Below are positions 32,889 to 41,304 of a DNA stretch of 62,630 nucleotides, piece after piece (within the stretch, counting starts at the first letter, position 1; each line of letters starts with the position of its first letter). The position numbers were made by a program, and so were the translations under genes. Source of the stretch: JAWWPG01 sp038254365 (GTDB taxonomy: Bacteria; Actinomycetota; Actinomycetes; Propionibacteriales; Nocardioidaceae); assembly GCA_038254365.1 (NCBI GenBank), contig JBBSGI010000010.1, positions 1-62,630 on the forward strand, written 5' to 3'. The notes below the pieces were generated by a model. It was given only the letters and a program-made list of their open reading frames with translations. It had not been told where the DNA came from and made no database searches.

Positions 32889-32894
32889 AGCCTA
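32889..32894 (-). promoter_or_regulatory. -10 box for leaderless gpmA
   Basis: TAGGCT on the minus strand, six bases before ATG 32882. Confidence 0.5.
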
Positions 32895-32924
32895 TTCTCG
32901 GCCGGCCGCCGTCGCGCCGGTGGA

Positions 32925-33584
32925 TCAGACGCTGACCGGATGTTCGCCCGTGACGATGAAGACCAACCGCCGGGCCATCGACACCGCGTGGTCGCCGATG
33001 CGCTCGTAGTAGCGGCCCAGCAGGGCGATGTCGATCGCCGGCTCCACCCGGCCGACCGTCTGCTCCCACTCGTCGCTCAGCAGAGCCTCGAACATCGACC
33101 GCCGCAGCGAGTCCATCTGGTCGTCGGTGTCCTCGAGCTCCGCTGCCGCGTGGACGTCGCGGCTGGCGATGATCTCGGCCGCCTGCGCGATCATCTGGTC
33201 GGCGGTCGCGGCCATGGCCTGGATGGTCGGGACGAGCAGCTGCGGCACGGCCTTGGCCGGGTAGCGACGCCGCGCCACTCGGGCCACGTGCACTGCCAGG
33301 TCGCCCATCCGCTCCAGGTCAGTGACCATGCGAAGCGTCGCGACCAGCATCCGGAGGTCTCCGGCGACCGGGGACTGCCGGGCCAGGATCTCGAAGCTGT
33401 CGTCCTCGATCCGCTCGCGCGTCGCGTCGATCGCCTGGTCGCCGCCGATCACCGTTTCGGCGCGCGTCGCGTCGCCCTCGAGCAACGCCTTGGTGGCGTG
33501 GTCGAGGGCGGTTCGGACCGCCCCGGTCATCTCCACCAGGCTGTTCAGGACGGCGTCGAGCTGATGCTGATACTGGTCTCGCAT
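32925..33584 (-). CDS. phoU: PhoU phosphate signalling protein
   Basis: A 219-residue PhoU made of two three-helix bundles, each with the metal-binding acidic repeat (GDLRMLVATLRMVTDLERMGDLA and the matching YYERIGDHAVSMARRL). PhoU relays phosphate status between the Pst transporter and the sensor kinase. ATG 33584 follows TACCGT by six bases. It is divergent from senX3, whose product it probably controls, with a PHO box between them. Confidence 0.94.
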   Translation of the reverse strand: MRDQYQHQLDAVLNSLVEMTGAVRTALDHATKALLEGDATRAETVIGGDQAIDATRERIEDDSFEILARQSPVAGDLRMLVATLRMVTDLERMGDLAVHVARVARRRYPAKAVPQLLVPTIQAMAATADQMIAQAAEIIASRDVHAAAELEDTDDQMDSLRRSMFEALLSDEWEQTVGRVEPAIDIALLGRYYERIGDHAVSMARRLVFIVTGEHPVSV

Positions 33585-33590
33585 GCCGCA

Positions 33591-33596
33591 ACGGTA
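33591..33596 (-). promoter_or_regulatory. -10 box for leaderless phoU
   Basis: TACCGT on the minus strand, six bases before ATG 33584. Confidence 0.5.
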
Positions 33597-33627
33597 AACG
33601 GCTGGGGTTACGGCCGGGCGCAACGAC

Positions 33628-33644
33628 GTGAACGGACAGTGAAC
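33628..33644 (-). promoter_or_regulatory. PHO box (two 11-bp direct repeats)
   Basis: On the minus strand GTTCAC occurs at 33644-33639 and again at 33633-33628, exactly 11 bp apart, the repeat spacing of PhoP/RegX3 boxes. It lies about 44-60 bp upstream of the predicted phoU start and about 72-88 bp upstream of senX3. Confidence 0.55.
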
Positions 33645-33703
33645 AGTCGCCAAAAGGCCACGTCAGGCGTCTCGCCGCGACCGGCCGGTACGGGTTGCCT
33701 GCG

Positions 33704-33709
33704 TACCAT
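33704..33709 (+). promoter_or_regulatory. -10 box for leaderless senX3
   Basis: TACCAT ends six bases before ATG 33716. Confidence 0.5.
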
Positions 33710-33715
33710 CGAGGC

Positions 33716-34954
33716 ATGCAGACGTCCACGGCGATTCTGGTGGGTGGCGTCCTTGGTGCCCTGCTCGGGGCCGTCACCGTGTTGGCCTGGCGGCTCAGCG
33801 AGCGGGCCCAGGGACGAACGCCGGCGGTCGCCGAGCCGCTGGTCCCTCCCGGGGTGGCTGCGGTGCTCTCGGTCCTGCGTTCCTCCGCCCTGCTGATCGG
33901 CTCCGACGATGAAGTGCTGAAGGCGAGCGCGCCGGCGCACCTGCTCGGCGTCGTTCGCGGGTCTCGCCTGGACGTGCCTGACCTGCTCGAGATGGTCCAC
34001 CAGGTACGGCGCGACGGACAGATCCGCGAGGGCGACCTGGTCCTGCGGCGCACCCGCAGCGGCCCCGCGCTCAAGGTGGCGGCCCGGGTGGCGCCGTTGG
34101 GCAGTCGGCTCATCCTCGTGCTGGTCGAGGACCGCACGCGGGAGCGCCGGGTGGAGGCGATCCGCCGTGATTTCGTGGCCAACGTGAGCCATGAGCTGAA
34201 GACCCCCGTCGGAGCGATCAACCTGCTGGCCGAGGCGGTGGCGCAGGCCGCGGACGACCCCGAGGCAGTGGTCCGGTTCTCGGCCCGCATGCAGAGGGAA
34301 AGCGAACGCCTGACTCGGCTCGTGCAGCAGATCATCGAGCTCTCCCGGCTGCAGGGGGACGACCCGCTCGAGGACGCCGCCGGCGTGCTCGTCGACGAGA
34401 TCGCCGAGCGGGCCATGGATCGGGTCCGGGTCGATGCCGAGGGCAAGCAGGTGGAGCTGATCTTCACCGGTCGGCGCGGCTGCGTCGTCCACGGCAACGG
34501 CGACCAGATCCTGGCCGCCCTGGGCAACCTGGTCGAGAACGCCGTGGTCTACAGCCAGCCGCGCACCCAGGTGACCATCGCCGTACAGCTTGTCGACACG
34601 ATGGTGGAGCTTGCCGTCACCGACCAGGGCGTCGGGATCCCGGCGACCGAGCTGGAGCGGATCTTCGAGCGCTTCTACCGGGTGGACCCGGCTCGGGCCA
34701 GGGCCACCGGCGGCACCGGCCTCGGGCTGTCGATCGTGAAGCACGTGGCGGCCACCCACGGCGGTGAGGTCCGGGTCTGGAGCGTCGAGGGTGACGGCTC
34801 GACGTTCACCATGGCCCTTCCCGCCCAGCTCGACCACGCCGGGCAGCCGGTCGTCCGCGCCACGCCCCAGCGCGACAGCGACCCGCCGCGAGCGCAGCGC
34901 CGGGTCGGCACCACCCACGCGACGCTGGGCGCCACCTCCTCGGAGTTGTCATGA
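33716..34954 (+). CDS. senX3: Phosphate-responsive sensor histidine kinase
   Basis: A 412-residue kinase of the SenX3/PhoR type. One N-terminal transmembrane helix (ILVGGVLGALLGAVTVLAW) is followed by a PAS-like region (about 50-140), the H-box NVSHELKTPVGAINLL, N-box NLVENAVVYS and G-boxes DQGVGIP and GGTGLGLSIVKH. It phosphorylates RegX3 when phosphate is low. ATG 33716 is leaderless. The end overlaps regX3 by four bases. The C-terminal 40 residues after the kinase core are disordered. Confidence 0.93.
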   Translation: MQTSTAILVGGVLGALLGAVTVLAWRLSERAQGRTPAVAEPLVPPGVAAVLSVLRSSALLIGSDDEVLKASAPAHLLGVVRGSRLDVPDLLEMVHQVRRDGQIREGDLVLRRTRSGPALKVAARVAPLGSRLILVLVEDRTRERRVEAIRRDFVANVSHELKTPVGAINLLAEAVAQAADDPEAVVRFSARMQRESERLTRLVQQIIELSRLQGDDPLEDAAGVLVDEIAERAMDRVRVDAEGKQVELIFTGRRGCVVHGNGDQILAALGNLVENAVVYSQPRTQVTIAVQLVDTMVELAVTDQGVGIPATELERIFERFYRVDPARARATGGTGLGLSIVKHVAATHGGEVRVWSVEGDGSTFTMALPAQLDHAGQPVVRATPQRDSDPPRAQRRVGTTHATLGATSSELS

Positions 34955-35643
34955 CCCGCGTTCTCGTCGTTGAGGACGAAGACAGCTACAGCGACGCGCT
35001 GGCCTACATGCTGCGCAAGGAAGGCTTCGAGGTGTCATTGGCCGGCACCGGGCCGGAGGCGCTGGCGGAGTTCGAGCGGACCGGGGCCGACATCGTGCTG
35101 CTGGACCTGATGCTGCCGGGACTGCCAGGCACCGAGGTGTGCCGCCGAATCCGGCAGGTCTCCTCGGTGCCGGTCATCATGGTGAGCGCCAAGGACGGCG
35201 AGGTGGACAAGGTTGTCGGGCTTGAGCTGGGCGCCGATGACTATGTGACCAAGCCCTACAGCCCGCGGGAGCTGGTGGCCCGGATCCGGGCCGTGCTGCG
35301 CCGCGGGGTCGAGTCCGAGCTGATGCCGGCGACCCTGGAGTACGGCCAGGTGCGCATGGACGTCGAGCGTCACCTGGTGACCGTCCACGGCTGCGAGGTG
35401 CGGATGCCGCTGAAGGAGTTCGAGCTGCTCGAGATGTTCCTGCGCAACGCCGGCCGGGTACTGACCCGCGGCCAGCTCATCGACCGGGTATGGGGCTCGG
35501 ACTACGTCGGTGACACCAAGACCCTGGACGTCCATGTGAAACGGCTGCGAGCCAAGATCGAACCCGACCCGGCCAACCCCCGCTATCTGGTGACGGTTCG
35601 CGGGCTCGGCTACAAGTACGACGTGCCGGGCGGGGCAGGCTGA
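34951..35643 (+). CDS. regX3: Phosphate response regulator
   Basis: A 230-residue OmpR-family regulator: receiver with VLVVEDEDSYSD, phospho-Asp in IVLLDLMLPGLPG, VSAKDGEVDKVVGLELGADDYVTKPYSPREL, then a winged helix (PLKEFELLEMFLRNAGRVLTR, KTLDVHVKRLRAKIEPDP). Partner of the overlapping senX3; expected to bind the PHO box 1.3 kb upstream and other phosphate genes such as pit and ppk. Confidence 0.95.
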   Translation: MTRVLVVEDEDSYSDALAYMLRKEGFEVSLAGTGPEALAEFERTGADIVLLDLMLPGLPGTEVCRRIRQVSSVPVIMVSAKDGEVDKVVGLELGADDYVTKPYSPRELVARIRAVLRRGVESELMPATLEYGQVRMDVERHLVTVHGCEVRMPLKEFELLEMFLRNAGRVLTRGQLIDRVWGSDYVGDTKTLDVHVKRLRAKIEPDPANPRYLVTVRGLGYKYDVPGGAG

Positions 35644-35658
35644 CCGGCCGATGCTCGG

Positions 35659-36225
35659 TCAGGGGTGGGCGCGGCTCGGGTTGGAGTGGCTGGGCGTAGT
35701 CGGCGGCGGTACCGGACCGAGCGGCACTCTGCGGAAGTCGGAGGACGCCGAGACCACCGGGATCTCGACGTGCACCGGTGCCGCGTTGGCGAACGTGAGC
35801 GTGAGCGTGAGGTAGGTGCCCGCGTCGAGGGTCCCCCGCACCCGCACGTCGCCGGTGTCCGCGAGCTGGACGGCACGCTGCGAAGGCAGCGCGATCGTGC
35901 CGCTGATGATCGTCGAGTCGAGCACCCTGCCGGCCCGGGTGCTGACCCGCACCGACCGCAGCTCGTCGGGTCGCGACCGCTGGTTGATCAACGCGCCGAC
36001 CAGGGTCCCATTGCCATGCCCGTCGGTGACGATCAGCGTGTTCATCGCGTAGACGCCGCCGACCCGCACGGTGATCCCCGGCCCCGGCTGGTAGATCTGG
36101 TTCGTCTGGGCGTGGAAGCCGCTGCCGCATGCGGCCAGCAGCGGCGCCACCACCGTCAGGGCGACCAGCAGGCGGCGCGAAGGACGCCGGGACGCCATGC
36201 ATGCGACAAGGCGGTCGGTCGCCAC
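35659..36225 (-). CDS. LpqE-like lipoprotein
   Basis: A 188-residue exported lipoprotein: basic start, hydrophobic stretch and lipobox LLAAC with the lipidated Cys, then a beta-rich domain (VRVGGVYAMNTLIV, GNGTLVGALINQ, GTYLTLTLTFANAAPVHVEIPVV) and a Pro/Ser-rich tail. The gene divergent to carD in mycobacteria is the lipoprotein lpqE, to which it is similar in layout. GTG 36225 has AGGAGG eight bases upstream. Function unknown; the fold resembles copper-chaperone-like (PCuAC) domains. Confidence 0.75.
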   Translation of the reverse strand: MATDRLVACMASRRPSRRLLVALTVVAPLLAACGSGFHAQTNQIYQPGPGITVRVGGVYAMNTLIVTDGHGNGTLVGALINQRSRPDELRSVRVSTRAGRVLDSTIISGTIALPSQRAVQLADTGDVRVRGTLDAGTYLTLTLTFANAAPVHVEIPVVSASSDFRRVPLGPVPPPTTPSHSNPSRAHP

Positions 36226-36384
36226 GTTCGTGTCCTCCTGGTCTCGGCTGGACGCAAGCCCCGCACCAGCGAGGCAGCATCAGCGTAGCCAAGGGGGATG
36301 CAGGCCACCTCCGGGGACTCTCCGTACGCACGAGTTCGGGTAATTGTCAAGCCTCGAATAGCGCTCTGACCTGGGCAAACGCGA

Positions 36385-36413
36385 TTCCATGAGACTCTGC
36401 GGCGTGGTATCCT
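36385..36413 (+). promoter_or_regulatory. Putative carD promoter
   Basis: TATCCT at 36408-36413 with a weak -35-like TTCCAT at 36385-36390, 17 bp apart. GAAAGGGG at 36423-36430 is the ribosome binding site. The rest of the 215-bp gap shared with the divergent lipoprotein gene shows nothing clear. Confidence 0.4.
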
Positions 36414-36440
36414 TGGCTGGTCGAAAGGGGCTACCAACAC

Positions 36441-36926
36441 ATGACTTTCAAGGTCGGCGAAACCGTGGTCTACCCGAACCACGGTGCGGCCGTCATCGAG
36501 GACATCGAGACCCGCACGATCAACGGCGAAGACCGGCTCTACCTGGTTCTGCGCATCGTGGCCCAAAACGACCTGGAGATTCGGGTACCGGCCTGCAATC
36601 TCGATCTCGTTGGCGTGCGTGACGTCGTCGACCAGGAGGGTCTCGAGCGGGTCTTCGACGTGCTGCGCGCCGAGCACGTCGAGGAGCCGACGAACTGGTC
36701 CCGCCGATTTAAGGCCAACATGGAGAAGCTGCACTCCGGTGACGTCATGAAGGTCGCCGAGGTGGTGCGCGACCTGTGGCGCCGTGACCGCGAGCGTGGG
36801 TTGTCCGCCGGCGAGAAGCGCATGCTGGGCCAGGCCCGCCAGGTGCTGGTCTCCGAGCTGGCGCTGGCCGAGCACACCAACGAGGACAAGGCCTACACCA
36901 TGCTCGAAGAGGTCCTCGCGTCCTGA
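36441..36926 (+). CDS. carD: CarD RNA-polymerase-binding transcription factor
   Basis: A 161-residue CarD: N-terminal RNAP-interaction domain (MTFKVGETVVYPNHGAAVIED) and a helical DNA-binding C-domain with the conserved tryptophan in VEEPTNWSRRFKANMEKL and RERGLSAGEKRMLGQARQVL. It stabilises the open complex at ribosomal RNA and other promoters. It is 10 bp before ispD, as in mycobacteria. Confidence 0.97.
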   Translation: MTFKVGETVVYPNHGAAVIEDIETRTINGEDRLYLVLRIVAQNDLEIRVPACNLDLVGVRDVVDQEGLERVFDVLRAEHVEEPTNWSRRFKANMEKLHSGDVMKVAEVVRDLWRRDRERGLSAGEKRMLGQARQVLVSELALAEHTNEDKAYTMLEEVLAS

Positions 36927-36936
36927 GCGCATAGGC

Positions 36937-37626
36937 GTGGCACGGAAGGTTGTCGCGATCATCCCGGCCGCCGGGGTGGGCACCCGGCTCGCCGGCTCGG
37001 GCGGGACCGGCGAACTTCCGAAGGCCCTGCGCTTGCTGGCCGGACGGAGCCTGCTGCAGCGCAGCGTCACCGTGCTCGGGCAGTACGTCGACGAGATCGT
37101 CGTTGCCCTCCCGGCGCTCTGGCGCGTTGCCTGCGAGATCGAGAGCACCGTCGCAGTGAGCATCGTCGAGGGCGGCACGACCCGCCAACGGTCGGTGTCC
37201 AACGCCCTCGACGCCCTCGACGACGATGTCGGGTGGGTGCTCGTCCACGACGCCGCGCGGCCGCTGGTGCCAGCTGCTGTCGTACAACGCGTGCTGGACG
37301 CCCTCGCGGAGGGGGCGACCTGCGTCGTACCGACCGTCGAGCCGGCCGACTCGCTGCGCGGGGTGTCGGCCGACCGCTCGAGCGCCCCGCTCGAGCGGTC
37401 GCAGGTCAGGCTGGTGCAGACTCCGCAGGGCTTCCGGGCCGACGCCCTCCGCCGGGCTCATGAAGCCGCACGGTCCGACGCCAGCGTCGACGCGACCGAC
37501 GACGCGTCGCTGGTCGAGGCGACCGGAGTCGTGGTCACCCTCGTCGAGGGTGACCCGCTGGCGTTCAAGATCACCCGCCCACTGGATCTCCTCCTGGCGG
37601 AGGCGCTGCTCGCGGCGTCGCCCTAG
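36937..37626 (+). CDS. ispD: 2-C-methyl-D-erythritol 4-phosphate cytidylyltransferase
   Basis: A 229-residue IspD, making CDP-methylerythritol in the MEP isoprenoid pathway. Nucleotide-binding IIPAAGVGTRL, EGGTTRQRSVSNAL, VHDAARPLV and TPQGFRADALRRAHE are conserved. The usual AGxGTR-K lysine lies in GELPKALR. GTG 36937 follows carD by 10 bp. Its TAG is part of a CTAG shared with the convergent ispF stop. Confidence 0.94.
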   Translation: MARKVVAIIPAAGVGTRLAGSGGTGELPKALRLLAGRSLLQRSVTVLGQYVDEIVVALPALWRVACEIESTVAVSIVEGGTTRQRSVSNALDALDDDVGWVLVHDAARPLVPAAVVQRVLDALAEGATCVVPTVEPADSLRGVSADRSSAPLERSQVRLVQTPQGFRADALRRAHEAARSDASVDATDDASLVEATGVVVTLVEGDPLAFKITRPLDLLLAEALLAASP

Positions 37627-38135
37627 GCCGCCCCCGTTCGGGCCAGCACCACAGCGGTCGCGATCGCGGCCAGCCCCTCACCGCGGCCGGTGAGACCGAG
37701 ACCGTCGGTCGTTGTCGCCGAGACGCTCACGCTCACGCCGCTGGCCGCACCCAGTATCTCTTGCGCCTCAGCCCATCGCGACCGCAGCCGCGGCAGGTCA
37801 CCGATGAGCTGCACGGCGACGTTGCCGATCTCGCAGCCGGATGCCCGCACCCGACGGGCGGTCTCGGCGAGCAGCGCCGCACCGCTGACGCCTGCCCACT
37901 GCGGATCTGCGGTGCCGAACTGCCCCCCCAGGTCGCCGAGGCCGGCCGCGGACAGCAGGGCGTCGCAGCAGGCGTGCGCGACCACGTCCCCGTCGGAGTG
38001 GCCGGCGAGCCCGAGCCCGGCCTCCGGCCAGTACAGTCCGGCCACCCACAGCTCGCGGCCCTCGACCAGGGGATGCACGTCGACGCCGATGCCGACGCGG
38101 GGGATGCGGGCGCCATCGGCAGGGAGGTTCGTCAC
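37623..38135 (-). CDS. ispF: 2-C-methyl-D-erythritol 2,4-cyclodiphosphate synthase
   Basis: A 170-residue IspF, forming the cyclic diphosphate in the MEP pathway. GIGVDVHPLVEG and GHSDGDVVAHACCDALL hold the zinc ligands Asp, His and His; TTTDGLGLTGRGEGLAA is the C-terminal motif. In most actinobacteria ispF follows ispD on the same strand; here it is inverted and convergent, and the two stop codons share the four bases CTAG. Confidence 0.95.
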   Translation of the reverse strand: MTNLPADGARIPRVGIGVDVHPLVEGRELWVAGLYWPEAGLGLAGHSDGDVVAHACCDALLSAAGLGDLGGQFGTADPQWAGVSGAALLAETARRVRASGCEIGNVAVQLIGDLPRLRSRWAEAQEILGAASGVSVSVSATTTDGLGLTGRGEGLAAIATAVVLARTGAA

Positions 38136-38242
38136 CTGCGCATCATGTCAGCAGGCGGCGCAGATCTGACGAAAGTGTGACACCCGCCCGGCAGCGGTGC
38201 GGACCGCTTCGGTTGTCGCCTGCGGTGGGAGAGGATCGGGGC

Positions 38243-39787
38243 ATGAGGCTGACCCGCGACCACGGATGTGGGGCGATCGCCGGAGCCGTCGCCGCGGCGG
38301 CCGGCCTCGCCGTCTCCGAGCTGGTCAACGGCTTCGCGCATCTTCGGGTCTCCCCGGTCGAGGCGGTGGCGGAAAGCATCATTTCGTTGACCCCGGGCCG
38401 GGTGATCGAGCTGGTGATCGCGCGTGTCGGCCACCACGACAAGACGTTGGTCATCGTGATGACGCTGGTGGGCGTGGCCGTGCTGAGTGCCGCCACCGGC
38501 ATACTCGCGATGCGGTCGCGGCTCGGCGCCCTGACGGCATTCGCGGCCATGGGCGCCGTCCTGCTGCTCGCCGTGCACAGCCGGCTCCCGTCCGGGCCTA
38601 CCCGCTACCTCCCGGCGCTGGTCGGTGTGCTCGTTGCGATGGTCGCGCTGTCGTACCTCTCCGAACTGGCGAAAGCCTCGGCATCCGCGGATCCGCGGCG
38701 GAAGGGCCTCCCCGACTCCTTGCCGGTGACCAGCCGACGCTCCTTCCTCGGGCTGGCCGGACTCGTGGCTGCGTCGTCGGTGGCGGTCACCGTATTCGGG
38801 CGCGCGCTGGAAAGGAGCCGGGGTAATGTCGAAGCGGCTCGCCGGACGCTGGGACGACGGTTCGGCAAAGTGCCCCAGGTCCCTGGCGTCAGCGTCGGCG
38901 TCGACGGGGTCAGCCCCTGGGTCACGCCGGTGGCCGACTTCTACCGGATCGATACGGCGCTCGCCGTTCCGCTCGTCGTACCCGACGACTGGCAGGTCCG
39001 CATCCACGGCATGGTTGACCAGGAAATCACCCTCGACTACGAGCAGCTGCTGGCCCGCGGGGTCACCTCCGATTGGCTGACGCTCTGCTGCGTCTCCAAC
39101 CCGGTCGGGGGTGACCTGATCAGCAACGCCTACTGGGCGGGGGTCCCGATCGCGCCGATCCTCGCGGAGGCGGGGGTGCACGGCGATGCGGACGCCGTGC
39201 TTTCGCGGTCTGCGGACGGTTGGACCGCAGGTACGCCGCTGGCGGCGCTAACGGACGGGCGCAACGCATTGTTCGCGGTGGCGATGAACGGGCAGCCGCT
39301 CACCCCCGAGCACGGGTTCCCGGTGCGCATGGTCGTGCCGGGCCTCTACGGCTACGTGTCCGCGACCAAGTGGGTCGTGGACCTCGAGGTGACCAGATTC
39401 GCCGACTTCTCGGCGTTCTGGACCCAGCGCGGCTGGTCTCCCCAGGGGCCGGTGAAGACCCAGTCCCGGATCGACGTGCCCGGTGACTACGCGAGCCTGT
39501 CCTCGGGTCGCGTAGTGGTCGCCGGCATCGCCTGGGCACAGCATCGCGGGATCGGCCGGGTCGAGGTGCAGGTGGACAACGCAGCTTGGCAGGTGTGTCG
39601 GCTGGCGAGCGACCCCACCATCGACTGCTGGCGGCAGTGGTCTTATGAGTGGCAGGCGACGCCGGGCAACCACACCCTCCAGGTGCGCGCCACGGATCTG
39701 GACGGCCAGACCCAGACCAGTCGCGAAGCCAGCGTGATCCCCGATGGCGCCAGCGGCTACCACCGCATCGTGCTTTCGGTCCGTTAG
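38243..39787 (+). CDS. Membrane-anchored sulfite-oxidase-type molybdopterin oxidoreductase
   Basis: A 514-residue protein. The first about 150 residues contain four membrane helices, followed by an internal twin-arginine motif TSRRSFLGLAGLVAASSVAV, so the catalytic part is translocated folded. Residues about 230-400 are the Mo-cofactor domain with the molybdenum-ligand Cys in LTLCCVSNPVGGDL, and the C-terminal Ig-like dimerisation domain follows. No heme domain. Substrate unknown; sulfite or a methionine sulfoxide-type substrate are possibilities. ATG 38243 has GGGAGAGG upstream. Confidence 0.87.
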   Translation: MRLTRDHGCGAIAGAVAAAAGLAVSELVNGFAHLRVSPVEAVAESIISLTPGRVIELVIARVGHHDKTLVIVMTLVGVAVLSAATGILAMRSRLGALTAFAAMGAVLLLAVHSRLPSGPTRYLPALVGVLVAMVALSYLSELAKASASADPRRKGLPDSLPVTSRRSFLGLAGLVAASSVAVTVFGRALERSRGNVEAARRTLGRRFGKVPQVPGVSVGVDGVSPWVTPVADFYRIDTALAVPLVVPDDWQVRIHGMVDQEITLDYEQLLARGVTSDWLTLCCVSNPVGGDLISNAYWAGVPIAPILAEAGVHGDADAVLSRSADGWTAGTPLAALTDGRNALFAVAMNGQPLTPEHGFPVRMVVPGLYGYVSATKWVVDLEVTRFADFSAFWTQRGWSPQGPVKTQSRIDVPGDYASLSSGRVVVAGIAWAQHRGIGRVEVQVDNAAWQVCRLASDPTIDCWRQWSYEWQATPGNHTLQVRATDLDGQTQTSREASVIPDGASGYHRIVLSVR

Positions 39788-39825
39788 CCCGTTCGCGCGG
39801 TTGTGGTCACCAGGGTTCCGCTGGG

Positions 39826-39831
39826 TACCCT
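39826..39831 (+). promoter_or_regulatory. -10 box for leaderless cysS
   Basis: TACCCT ends six bases before GTG 39838. Confidence 0.5.
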
Positions 39832-39837
39832 GTGCCG

Positions 39838-41301
39838 GTGACGCTTCGCCTCTACGACACCGCGACCCGCGCGGTCTCCGACTTCGTCCCGGTCACTCCG
39901 GGCCAGGTCGGGATCTACCACTGTGGTCTCACCGTGCAGGGGCCGCCGCATGTGGGTCACATCCGCAAGGAGGTGACCTTCGACGTGGCGCGTCGCTGGT
40001 TCGAGCACCTGGGGTACGACGTCACGCTGGTCGCCAACATCACCGACATCGACGACAAGATTCTGCTCAAGGAGCGCGAACAGGACCGGCCCTGGTGGTC
40101 GATCGCCTACGCCAACGAGCGAGCGCTGCACGAGGCCTACTCGGTGCTCGGCTGCCTGCCGCCCACCTACGAGCCGCGCGCCACCGGGCACATCCCGGAG
40201 ATGCTCGAGTTGATCGCCCAGCTGATCACCAAGGGCCACGCGTACGTGGCGGCCGATGGGTCCGGTGACGTCTACTTCGACGTGCGCTCCTGGCCGTCGT
40301 ACGGTGAGCTGTCGAACCAGCGCATCGAGGACATGGAACCGGCCGGCGACGCCGACCCGCGTGGCAAGCGTGATCCGCGTGACTTCGCACTCTGGAAGGG
40401 ATTCAAGAAGGAGGAGGAGCCAGCCACGGCCGCCTGGCCCGCTCCATGGGGGCTAGGGCGACCAGGCTGGCACCTCGAATGCTCGGCGATGTCGGGCAAG
40501 TATCTCGGGGACGAGTTCGACATCCACGGTGGTGGCCTCGACCTGCGTTTCCCGCACCACGAGAACGAGCTCGCCCAGTCTCGTGCGGCGGGTCGGCCGT
40601 TTGCCCGGATCTGGATGCACAACGCGATGGTCAACCTCGGCGGCGAGAAGATGAGCAAGTCCGTGGGTAGTGCTCTGCTGGTGAGCGAAGTAGTCAAGCA
40701 GGTAAGGCCGATCGAGCTTCGCTACTACCTTGTGGCACCCCACTACCGGTCTGTCATCGAGTTCAGCTTCGAGTCACTGCGCGGAGCCGCCACCGCATTC
40801 CAGCGCATGGAAGGCTTCGTCCTGCGGGCCACGGAGGTCACCGGAGAGTACGAGCCCGCTCCGGTGGTCTGCGCCGAGTTCGCCGAGGCCATGGACGACG
40901 ACCTCTCGGTGCCGGCGGCGCTGGCGGCTCTGCACGACGTGATCCGCGAGGGAAACAAGCTGCTCGCCGACGGGGACTCGGCAGCGCTGCGCGGCAACCT
41001 CGGCGCCGTACGGCGCATGCTCGACCTGTTGGGACTGGACCCGCTGAGTTCCCCGTGGCGCTCGACCGACGGTGAGTCCAGGGCTATGCGGCAGAGCCTC
41101 GATGCACTCGTCCAGTCCCTCGTGGCACAACGACAGCAGGCGAGAGCAGACAAGGACTTCGCAGCGGCCGACCGGGTGCGTGACCAGCTGCGCGCGGCCG
41201 GCGTCGAGCTGGAGGACACCCCCACCGGACCGCGGTGGGGCGTGGCGACCACGTCGGGCGCCGCGACATCCACTCTGGCTATCGCGGGCAAGGAAGGCTG
41301 A
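39838..41301 (+). CDS. cysS: Cysteinyl-tRNA synthetase
   Basis: A 487-residue class I CysRS. The HIGH-type motif is GPPHVGHIRKE and KMSKS is present in GGEKMSKSVGS. Zinc ligands include the Cys in YHCGLTVQG, Cys in HLECSAMS and His in FPHHENELAQS. A C-terminal helical anticodon-binding domain (ARADKDFAAADRVRDQL) completes it. GTG 39838 is leaderless. It is followed three bases later by rlmB. Confidence 0.96.
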   Translation: MTLRLYDTATRAVSDFVPVTPGQVGIYHCGLTVQGPPHVGHIRKEVTFDVARRWFEHLGYDVTLVANITDIDDKILLKEREQDRPWWSIAYANERALHEAYSVLGCLPPTYEPRATGHIPEMLELIAQLITKGHAYVAADGSGDVYFDVRSWPSYGELSNQRIEDMEPAGDADPRGKRDPRDFALWKGFKKEEEPATAAWPAPWGLGRPGWHLECSAMSGKYLGDEFDIHGGGLDLRFPHHENELAQSRAAGRPFARIWMHNAMVNLGGEKMSKSVGSALLVSEVVKQVRPIELRYYLVAPHYRSVIEFSFESLRGAATAFQRMEGFVLRATEVTGEYEPAPVVCAEFAEAMDDDLSVPAALAALHDVIREGNKLLADGDSAALRGNLGAVRRMLDLLGLDPLSSPWRSTDGESRAMRQSLDALVQSLVAQRQQARADKDFAAADRVRDQLRAAGVELEDTPTGPRWGVATTSGAATSTLAIAGKEG

Positions 41302-41304
41302 GCC

